NCBI RefSeq assembly: GCF_947494055.1
Contig: NZ_CANLTR010000005.1
Coordinates: 62,001 to 126,000 of the forward strand
DNA length: 64,000 nucleotides
Direction of reading: 5' to 3'
DNA from: an uncultured Jannaschia sp.
GTDB lineage: Bacteria > Pseudomonadota > Alphaproteobacteria > Rhodobacterales > Rhodobacteraceae
In this document: positions 57,371 to 64,000 of the stretch, piece after piece
How the letters are laid out: the number at the start of each line of letters is the position of its first letter
How positions within the stretch are numbered: the stretch's first letter is position 1
Program-made: the position numbers and the translations under genes
Notes under the pieces: generated by a model
What the model was told of the DNA's origin: nothing
What the model saw: only the letters and a program-made list of their open reading frames with translations
Databases searched by the model: none

Positions 57371-58695
57371 CGATCCGACATCTGAAGACCGCCCGGTCCG
57401 AGGCCGACCGCGCCGCCGACGACGCCCGGACCCGGGAGATCGTCGAGGCGGCGCTGAAGGAAATCGAGGCGCGCGGCGACGCCGCCGTGCGGGAGATGTC
57501 GGAGCGGTTCGACGGCTACGCGCGCGACAGCTATCGCCTGAGCCCGAAGGAAATCGACGCGCTGATCGCCCGCGTTCCCGAGCGCGACCTGGCCGACCTG
57601 AAGTTCGCGCAGGCACAGGTCCGCAACTTCGCGCAGGCGCAGCGCGACTCGATGCGCGACATCGAGGTGGAGCCGATGCCCGGCGTGATCCTCGGGCACC
57701 GCAACATCCCGGTGCGCTCCGTCGGCTGCTACGTGCCGGGCGGCAAGTTCCCGATGGTCGCCTCCGCCCACATGTCGGTCGCCACCGCATCGGTCGCGGG
57801 CGTACCGCGGATCATCGCCTGCACCCCGCCCTTCAGGGGCGAGCCGAACCCCGCCGTGATCGCCGCCATGCATCTGGGCGGTGCGCACGAGATCCACGTC
57901 CTGGGCGGCATTCAGGCGGTCGGCGCGATGGCGCTCGGCACCGAAAGCATCGAACCCGTCCACATGCTCGTCGGCCCCGGCAACGCCTTCGTCGCGGAGG
58001 CCAAGCGGCAGCTCTTCGGCCGCGTCGGCATCGACCTCTTCGCCGGGCCGACCGAGACGATGGTCATCGCCGACGAGACCGTCGACGCGGAGATGTGCGC
58101 GACCGACCTGCTCGGACAGGCGGAGCACGGCTACGACTCGCCCGCCATCCTCGTCACGAACTCGGAGCGGCTGGCCCGGGAGACGCTGGCCGAGATCGAC
58201 CGCCTCCTCGACATCCTGCCGACGGCGGAAACGGCGCGGAAAAGCTGGGAGGATTACGGCGAGGTCATCCTCTGCGGCGACTACGACGAGATGCTGGCCA
58301 CGGCGGACGACATCGCCTCCGAGCACGTGCAGGTGATGACCGACCGCGACGAGTGGTTCCTCGAGAACATGACCTGCTACGGCGCGCTGTTCCTCGGGCC
58401 GCGCACCAACGTCGCCAACGGCGACAAGGTGATCGGCACGAACCACACCCTGCCGACGAAGAAGGCCGGGCGCTATACGGGCGGGCTCTGGGTGGGCAAG
58501 TTCCTCAAGACCCACAGCTACCAGAAGATCACCACCGACGCGGCCGCGGCCGAGATCGGCGCCTACGGCTCGCGGCTCTGCCTGCTCGAAGGCTTCGTCG
58601 GTCACGCCGAGCAATGCAACCTGCGCGTGCGGCGCTATGGCAAGGCGAACGTGCCCTATGGCGGGCCCGCGCCCTATCGGGATGCCGCCGAGTGA
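57367..58695 (+). CDS. HisD-family alcohol dehydrogenase (HpsN/sulfopropanediol dehydrogenase-like)
   Basis: 442 residues. Zinc and catalytic residues of the histidinol dehydrogenase family are in place: Gln and His in [12 protein letters not shown], catalytic Glu-His in [18 protein letters not shown] and a late His in GFVGHAEQ. The body ([34 protein letters not shown] blocks) resembles the catabolic subgroup including sulfopropanediol 3-dehydrogenase rather than biosynthetic HisD, and it sits with a transporter, not his genes. It would oxidise a primary alcohol to the acid with NAD in two steps. The substrate is not known. Confidence 0.88.
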   Translation: MTIRHLKTARSEADRAADDARTREIVEAALKEIEARGDAAVREMSERFDGYARDSYRLSPKEIDALIARVPERDLADLKFAQAQVRNFAQAQRDSMRDIEVEPMPGVILGHRNIPVRSVGCYVPGGKFPMVASAHMSVATASVAGVPRIIACTPPFRGEPNPAVIAAMHLGGAHEIHVLGGIQAVGAMALGTESIEPVHMLVGPGNAFVAEAKRQLFGRVGIDLFAGPTETMVIADETVDAEMCATDLLGQAEHGYDSPAILVTNSERLARETLAEIDRLLDILPTAETARKSWEDYGEVILCGDYDEMLATADDIASEHVQVMTDRDEWFLENMTCYGALFLGPRTNVANGDKVIGTNHTLPTKKAGRYTGGLWVGKFLKTHSYQKITTDAAAAEIGAYGSRLCLLEGFVGHAEQCNLRVRRYGKANVPYGGPAPYRDAAE

Positions 58696-59450
58696 GCCTG
58701 CCCCGCACGCCGTCCCTCCGGCTCGACGGCCGCCGCGCGCTCGTCACCGGCGCGTCCTCCGGCATCGGGCTGGCCTGCGCTGCCGCACTGGCCGAGGCCG
58801 GCGCGCACGTCGTCTGCGCGGCGCGGCGGGCAGAGGCGCTGCGAGAGCTCGTGGACGCGATCACGGCGGAAGGCGGATCGGCCGAGGCGCTGCCGCTCGA
58901 CCTGGCCGATCTCGACGCGCTTGCTGCCGCGATGGAGACGCACGCGCCCTTCGACGTGGTGGTGAACTCCGCCGGTATGGGGCGCCACGGGCCGGCGCTC
59001 GACACCACGTCCGAGGATTTCGACGCCGTTCTCGGCCTGAACCTCCGCGCCGCCTATTTTCTCTCGACCCACGCCGCACGCAGGATGCCGGAGCGGGGCG
59101 GCACGATCATCCATATCGGAAGCCAGATGGGCCATGTCGGCGGCATCGACCGGGCCGTCTATTGCGCGACGAAGCACGGGCTCGAAGGCATGGTGAAGAC
59201 CATGGCGATCGAATGGGGGCCCCGGAACATCCGGATCAACACGATCTGCCCGACCTTCATCCGCACGCCGCTCACCGCGCCGACCTTCGAGAACCCCAAG
59301 CGCGCCGCGTGGATCGCCGAGAAGATCAAGCTCGGCCGCGTGGGCGAGGTCGAGGACATCATGGGCGCCGTGCTCTATCTCGCCGCCGACGCGTCCGCGA
59401 TGGTGACCGGGACCGCGCTGATGGTCGACGGCGGCTGGACGGCGGGCTGA
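58692..59450 (+). CDS. Short-chain dehydrogenase/reductase in the ABC/NTF2 cluster
   Basis: 252 residues. [14 protein letters not shown], Ser in [17 protein letters not shown] and the C-terminal VDGGWTAG are those of classical SDRs. CAARR after beta strand 2 has basic residues, which favours NADP. It probably interconverts a hydroxyl and a keto group of the imported compound or an intermediate. GTG start overlaps the upstream stop as GTGA; its stop overlaps the LacI-type start as TGATG. Confidence 0.88.
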   Translation: MSLPRTPSLRLDGRRALVTGASSGIGLACAAALAEAGAHVVCAARRAEALRELVDAITAEGGSAEALPLDLADLDALAAAMETHAPFDVVVNSAGMGRHGPALDTTSEDFDAVLGLNLRAAYFLSTHAARRMPERGGTIIHIGSQMGHVGGIDRAVYCATKHGLEGMVKTMAIEWGPRNIRINTICPTFIRTPLTAPTFENPKRAAWIAEKIKLGRVGEVEDIMGAVLYLAADASAMVTGTALMVDGGWTAG

Positions 59451-60502
59451 TGGCGACCGAGCGCGTCACCTCGATCCAGGTCGCGCGGCTGGCCGGCGTC
59501 AGCCAATCCGCCGTCAGCCGCGTCTTCACGCCCGGCGCCAGCGTGTCGGAGCGGACGCGCGCGAAGGTGCAATCGGCGGCCGCGCAGCTCGGGTACCGCC
59601 CGAACGTACTGGCCCGGGCGATGATCACCGGAAAGACCCGGATCATCGGCCTCGTCGTCGCCTATCTCGACAACTACTTCTACCCGGACGCGATCGAGCG
59701 CCTCTCTGTTGCGTTGCAGGAGCGGGGCTACCACATCCTCGTCTTCATGGCGACGCCGACCGTGGGCGACGTGCAGACGATCGTGCAGGACATCCTCGAC
59801 TATCAGGTCGACGGCCTCATCCTCGCCTCGGTCTCCATGTCCTCGGGCCTCGCGGCGCGATGCGACGAGGCAGGCATACCGGTCGTGCTCTTCAATCGCG
59901 ATCAGGACGATCCGCGCCTTTGCGCGGTGACGACCGACAATCATGCCGGCGGACGCGCAGTGGCCGCGCATTTCGTCGAATGCGGCCACCGGCGGATCGG
60001 CTACATCGCGGGGTTCGAGAACGCCTCGACCCAGCGCGACCGGGAGCGGGGCTTTCGCGACGGGCTCGCGGCTGCCGGCCTCGAACTCGCGGCGCGCGAA
60101 GTCGGTGATTTCGCCCGGGACAAGGCGCGCGCCGCGGCGCTTGCGATGTTCTCCGACACGGCCAGACCGGATGCCGTCTTCGTCTGCACCGATCAGATGG
60201 CCTTCGCGGTGATGGACGCGCTGCGCAGCGAGCTCGGCCTGCGCATCCCCGACGACGTCGCGGTGGCCGGGTTCGACGACGTGCCCATCGCCGGTTGGCC
60301 GGCTTACGACCTCACGACCTTCCGTCAGCCGATCCGCCGCATGGTGGCGCAGACCGTCGAGACGCTTCTCGACCGGATCGCCGAGAAGGAGGCGCCACCG
60401 CGTCGCATCCGCCTCCCGGGCGAGCTGATCGTGCGCAGTTCCACCCGGGCAGGACGGCGCGACGCGAACGATACGCATCCGGCGCGGGAGGAAAGCAGAT
60501 GA
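59450..60502 (+). CDS. LacI/GalR-family transcriptional regulator
   Basis: 350 residues. The N-terminal HTH (TSIQVARLAGVSQSAVSRVF, about 7-26) and hinge helix (YRPNVLARAM) are typical; the hinge leucine and alanine contact a central CG step, matching the operators at 52380 and 52482. The effector domain is a type I binding-protein fold (GLVVAYLDNYFYPDAIERL, VAVAGFDDVPIAGW). Being inside the operon implies autoregulation. Its ligand is presumably the imported compound or an intermediate. Confidence 0.93.
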   Translation: MATERVTSIQVARLAGVSQSAVSRVFTPGASVSERTRAKVQSAAAQLGYRPNVLARAMITGKTRIIGLVVAYLDNYFYPDAIERLSVALQERGYHILVFMATPTVGDVQTIVQDILDYQVDGLILASVSMSSGLAARCDEAGIPVVLFNRDQDDPRLCAVTTDNHAGGRAVAAHFVECGHRRIGYIAGFENASTQRDRERGFRDGLAAAGLELAAREVGDFARDKARAAALAMFSDTARPDAVFVCTDQMAFAVMDALRSELGLRIPDDVAVAGFDDVPIAGWPAYDLTTFRQPIRRMVAQTVETLLDRIAEKEAPPRRIRLPGELIVRSSTRAGRRDANDTHPAREESR

Positions 60503-61473
60503 CGGGCCTGTCCGAACGGTTCAAAGACCTGCCCGACTACATCCTCAGGATCACCAGGGAGATCTGGGAGGATCGCGGCATCGACACCCTGCACCGCTAT
60601 TACGGACGGGACATGCCCGTCCGGTCGCCCGCCGGGGTGGTGGTTGGCAACCAGGGCGTCATCGCCGCGACGATGGCGACGCTCGCGGAGTTTCCCGACC
60701 GGACGCTTCTGGGCGAGGACGTGATCTGGAGCGATGGCGGCGACGCGGGGTACCTGTCCTCGCACCGCCTGCTCTCCACCGCGACCCATTCGGGCGACGG
60801 GGTCTACGGCCGCACCACCGGCACAAAGCTCCGTTACCGGATTATCGCCGACTGCGCCGTCCGGGACGACACGATCTACGATGAATGGCTGATCCGCGAC
60901 CAGGGCGCGATCGTCCGGCAGATGGGGCAGGAGCCGTGGGACTACGCCCGCGACCTGATCGCGCGCGAGGGCGGGCCGGAAGCCTGCGTCAGACCGCTCA
61001 CGCCAGAGTCGGACGTACCGCCGGTCTATACCGGGCGTGGCAACGACGACGAATGGGGCCTTCGCTACGCCGAAATCCTGACTCGGGTGATGGGCGCGGA
61101 GTTTTCGCTGATCGAGCAGACCTACGACCGCGCCTGCCAGCTCGAACATCCGGGCGGCGTCACGGGCCATGGCCGGGGGGCAGCCGACCGCTTCTGGCTC
61201 GGCCTGCGGGCGGCGCTGCCCGACGCCTGGTTCGAGATCCACCACGTGATCGGCCGCGACGATCCGATGATGCCACCCCGCGCCGCGATCCGCTGGTCGC
61301 TCCACGGCACGCATTCCGGCTGGGGCGCCTTCGGCCGACCGAGCGGCGCCGAGATCTACGTCCTCGGCATCTCCCACGCCGAATTCGGACCGTGGGGCCT
61401 GCGCCGGGAATGGGTGCTCTTCGACGAAACCGCGATCTGGAAGCAGATCCTCCTCAAGACCGGAGACGCATGA
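60499..61473 (+). CDS. Double NTF2/SnoaL-like domain protein (type A)
   Basis: 324 residues. Two NTF2/SnoaL-like folds, about 10-150 and 180-320. IADCAVRDDTIYDEWLIRD, and then RQMGQEPWDYARDL, match the protein at 51170-52354; the second fold includes EIHHVIGRDDPMMPPRAAI and LHGTHSGWGAFG, also shared (EGHHLGWGVMD). The paralog lacks about 50 residues of N-terminus compared with 51170. ATGA overlaps with the LacI-type stop and with the bicupin start. Confidence 0.78.
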   Translation: MTGLSERFKDLPDYILRITREIWEDRGIDTLHRYYGRDMPVRSPAGVVVGNQGVIAATMATLAEFPDRTLLGEDVIWSDGGDAGYLSSHRLLSTATHSGDGVYGRTTGTKLRYRIIADCAVRDDTIYDEWLIRDQGAIVRQMGQEPWDYARDLIAREGGPEACVRPLTPESDVPPVYTGRGNDDEWGLRYAEILTRVMGAEFSLIEQTYDRACQLEHPGGVTGHGRGAADRFWLGLRAALPDAWFEIHHVIGRDDPMMPPRAAIRWSLHGTHSGWGAFGRPSGAEIYVLGISHAEFGPWGLRREWVLFDETAIWKQILLKTGDA

Positions 61474-62477
61474 TGGATAGTCCGGAAATGGACCGCACCG
61501 ACACGAGCGAGGCGGCGATGGCGTCGCGCATCGTCCGCTACGGCGAGCTCAAGCCCTGCAAGACCGCCTTCATCGACGCCCATACCCCGGGCTCGAACCG
61601 GAAGGAGAACTTCACGATCATCGGCGGCGGCGTCTCGGAAAGCGCGGACCAGCACGTCCACATCTCCATCCCGCATGGCTTCAACATCGGCGCCGCGGGC
61701 CAGCCGCCCCGCTGCCGGAACTCGCTGCACTCGCACCGCACGGCGGAGGTGTTCTTCGTCCTCAAGGGTCGCTGGCGCTTTTTCTGGGGCCGTCGGGGCG
61801 ATGCGGGCGAGGTCGTGCTGGAGAAAGGCGACATCATCAACATCCCCACGGGCATCTTCCGGGGGTTCGAGAACATCGGCACCGATTACGGGATGATCAT
61901 GGCGGTGCTCGGCGGCGACGATGCCGGAGGCGGCGTGCTCTGGGCGCCGCAGGTCATCGAGGACGCCGCCGATCACGGTCTGGTCCTGGGCGAGAACGGC
62001 AAGCTCTACGACACGAAGCAGGGCCAGTCCCTGCCCGAGGGCATCGGGCCGATGAAGACCCTGACCGAGGCGGAGCTGGATGACTACCCGGAGCCCACGG
62101 CGAAGGAAGTCGTGCCGAACCACGTCGCGCGCTACTGGGACATGATGAGCCTCGCCGACAAGACGCCCGCGCTGGTGATCGGCGAGACGGGTATGCTGCG
62201 CGACCGGCCGGGCTTCGAGGTCGGCCTGCTCAACCACAACTCGGCGACGACCGAGATGCACCGGCACGACCGTCCGTCGGTCCTGATGCCGATGCGGGGT
62301 CACTGGAAGGTGACGTGGGAGAACGGCGGCACGCACGAAGCCGTCCTGGCCCCCGGCGACACGATGAGCGTGCCGGAGAACCTGAAGCACACTGCCGTCC
62401 CCTCGATGACCGGCGAAGCGTCGCTGTTCCACGTCGTCGCGACCGACGACCCGGCAGGCCCGACCTGGCGCGGATGA
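61470..62477 (+). CDS. Bicupin-domain protein
   Basis: 335 residues. First cupin at about 60-150 with HSHRTAEVFFVLKG (His 87, His 89, Glu 93) and a second at about 245-330 with MHRHDRPSVLMPMRG (His 264, His 266). Both retain metal-type histidines, so it is likely a metalloenzyme such as a dioxygenase, isomerase or decarboxylase of the bicupin class. The double ATG at 61470/61473 overlaps the NTF2 stop; the stop overlaps the methyltransferase start. Confidence 0.82.
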   Translation: MMDSPEMDRTDTSEAAMASRIVRYGELKPCKTAFIDAHTPGSNRKENFTIIGGGVSESADQHVHISIPHGFNIGAAGQPPRCRNSLHSHRTAEVFFVLKGRWRFFWGRRGDAGEVVLEKGDIINIPTGIFRGFENIGTDYGMIMAVLGGDDAGGGVLWAPQVIEDAADHGLVLGENGKLYDTKQGQSLPEGIGPMKTLTEAELDDYPEPTAKEVVPNHVARYWDMMSLADKTPALVIGETGMLRDRPGFEVGLLNHNSATTEMHRHDRPSVLMPMRGHWKVTWENGGTHEAVLAPGDTMSVPENLKHTAVPSMTGEASLFHVVATDDPAGPTWRG

Positions 62478-63088
62478 CGGCCGATCCCGACGCCATCGCC
62501 GGGATCTACGAGCGGCAGGCCCGGGCTTGGGACGCGGCGCGGACCCGCGCGCTGTTCGAGGCGGCTTGGCTCGAACGCTTCGCTACGATCCTCCCCCCGG
62601 GCGGCCGTGTCCTCGACCTCGGATGTGGCGCGGGCGAACCGATCGCCCGATGGCTGATCGAGGCCGGGTTCCGCGTCACCGGCGTCGACATCTCTGAGGC
62701 CATGCTCGCCCTTGCCCGCGGCCGCTGGCCCGACGGCGACTGGCGCCGCGCCGACATGCGCCACCTCGATCTCGCTGAAAGGTTCGACGGGATCGTGGCC
62801 TGGGACAGCTTCTTCCACCTGACCCCCGACGCGCAGCGCGCCTGTCTTCCCGCGATGGCCCGGCATCTATCGCCCGGCGGCGCGATCCTCGTCACGGTCG
62901 GCCCCGACGCGAACGAGGTCACGGGCACCGTCGGAGACGAGCCCGTCTACCACGCGAGCCTCTCGCCCGCCGATTACGCCCGCATCCTCGAGGAGGCAGG
63001 CCTGCGGCTCACCGCCTTCATCGCCGAGGACCCGGATTGCGACCGTCATTCCGTCCTGATGGCGAGATCACGAGGACCCGACCGATGA
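62474..63088 (+). CDS. Class I SAM-dependent methyltransferase
   Basis: 204 residues. Motif I VLDLGCGAGEPIA with the following VTGVDIS acidic residue binds SAM; GIVAWDSFFHL is motif IV-like. No substrate-specific extra domain is visible. It may methylate an intermediate or dispose of one-carbon units together with the MetE-like protein encoded next. ATGA overlaps on both sides. Confidence 0.88.
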   Translation: MTADPDAIAGIYERQARAWDAARTRALFEAAWLERFATILPPGGRVLDLGCGAGEPIARWLIEAGFRVTGVDISEAMLALARGRWPDGDWRRADMRHLDLAERFDGIVAWDSFFHLTPDAQRACLPAMARHLSPGGAILVTVGPDANEVTGTVGDEPVYHASLSPADYARILEEAGLRLTAFIAEDPDCDRHSVLMARSRGPDR

Positions 63089-64000
63089 CCATCCTGACCA
63101 CCCATGCCGGATCCCTGCCCCGCACGCAGACGGTCGTGGACTACATCTTCGCGCGCGAGCGGGGCGAGGCCTACGACCGCGCGGCCTTCGACGCCGCGAT
63201 GACGGAAGCGGTGGACGAGACCGTCCGCCGTCAGGTCGCCGCCGGCGTGGGCATCGTCTCCGACGGTGAGACGTCGAAGATCAGCTACGCCACCTACGTC
63301 AAGGACCGCTACACCGGCTTCGACGGCGACAGTCCGCGCAACGCGCCCGCCGACCTGAAGCTCTTCCCCTCGTTTCTCGAACGCATCGCGAAGGAAGGTG
63401 GAACGCCGAAATACGCGCGCCCGATGTGCGTGGGCGAGGTTCGTTCCAAGGGTCAGGGCGAACTCGAGACCGACATCGCCAACCTGAAGGCGGCGATGTC
63501 GGCGCACGGGGCAACGCGCGGTTTCATGAACGCGGCCTCGCCCGGCGTCATCTCCCTCTTCCTGCAGAACGACTTCTACCCCAGCCGCGACGCGTATCTC
63601 GCCGCCCTCGCCGACGCGATGAAGGCCGAATACGAGACCATCGTGGCCGCCGGGCTCGACCTGCAACTCGACTGCCCGGATCTCGCGCTGTCGCGGCACA
63701 TGCTTTTCGCGGACCTCTCGGACGAGGAGTTCGTAAGGATCGCCGGCGCCCATGTCGAAGCGTTGAACCACGCGCTCGCCGACGTGCCGGAGGAGCGCAT
63801 CCGGGTCCACATCTGCTGGGGGAACTACGAGGGGCCGCATGTCTGCGACATCCCGATGGCGAAGATGTTCGACACGCTGATGTCCACGAAGTCGCGCTAT
63901 GTCCTGTTCGAGACGTCGAACCCGCGGCACGGGCACGAATGGGCGGCGTTCCGCGACCGGGCCGCCGACATTCCCGAGGGCAAGGTGCTGGTCCCCGGCG
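63085..64000 (+). CDS. MetE-core-type methyltransferase (partial)
   Basis: 305 residues are visible; the gene continues past the window. It corresponds to the catalytic (C-terminal) half of cobalamin-independent methionine synthase: TTHAGSLPRT at the start, LQLDCPDLALSRH, and zinc ligands His 242 and Cys 244 (VHICWGNYEGPH) and Glu 276 (LFETSNPRHGHE). The last zinc Cys should lie beyond 64000. Short MetE-core proteins usually lack the folate-binding half and take methyl groups from other donors. ATG at 63085 overlaps the preceding stop. Confidence 0.88.
   Translation, partial: MTILTTHAGSLPRTQTVVDYIFARERGEAYDRAAFDAAMTEAVDETVRRQVAAGVGIVSDGETSKISYATYVKDRYTGFDGDSPRNAPADLKLFPSFLERIAKEGGTPKYARPMCVGEVRSKGQGELETDIANLKAAMSAHGATRGFMNAASPGVISLFLQNDFYPSRDAYLAALADAMKAEYETIVAAGLDLQLDCPDLALSRHMLFADLSDEEFVRIAGAHVEALNHALADVPEERIRVHICWGNYEGPHVCDIPMAKMFDTLMSTKSRYVLFETSNPRHGHEWAAFRDRAADIPEGKVLVPG

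Overview
The window is about two-thirds GC, densely coded and free of obvious mobile elements. CcrM (GANTC methyltransferase), a VPLPA-CTERM surface protein, an NDUFA9-like protein beside UppP, membrane-lipid and sugar ABC transporters and the style of the small exported proteins all point to a chromosome of an alphaproteobacterium of the Rhodobacterales (Roseobacter-type). This is inferred from gene content; no marker phylogeny was possible.

Left part (1-24.9 kb) is mainly core chromosome. A minus-strand block holds a small protein, a Stealth-family sugar-phosphate transferase and an MsbA-like exporter, beside a membrane-anchored winged-helix protein. Then come rnhB-ccrM, radC, two L,D-transpeptidases with a CAP lipoprotein, and a minus-strand run mtgA-gst-queG-SDR. 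The VPLPA-CTERM protein follows. The glutamate synthase genes come next, with gltD and gltB separated by an alpha/beta hydrolase and two GFA-type zinc proteins, the last four genes being linked by 4-nt overlaps. uppP, an NDUFA9-like gene and tRNA-Leu(CAG) close this part.

Middle part (25-49.8 kb) is carbohydrate and accessory metabolism. It has an aldose oxidation set (aldo/keto reductase, FucU/RbsD mutarotase, lactonase) facing a ribose-type ABC transporter. Next are an RND efflux pair, a fused aconitase-X dehydratase, the Ku-LigD end-joining pair and two SDRs. The part ends with two GH13 glucosidase/trehalose-synthase-like enzymes facing an SDR, a glucose-6-phosphate dehydrogenase and a gluconolactonase.

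Right part (50.2-64 kb, running off the end) is the most interesting. A binding-protein-dependent ABC importer (binding protein, two permeases, MalK-type ATPase) is followed by an NTF2-like protein, a HisD/HpsN-like alcohol dehydrogenase, an SDR, a LacI-type regulator, a double-NTF2 protein, a bicupin, a SAM methyltransferase and a MetE-core methyltransferase. Eight successive gene junctions overlap by 1-4 nt. Two further double-NTF2 proteins lie just upstream, and LacI-type palindromes with a central CG sit in the divergent promoter region. I read this as one regulon for uptake and oxidation of a small hydroxylated, perhaps methylated, compound. The substrate cannot be read from the sequence, and I know of no described pathway with this gene set.
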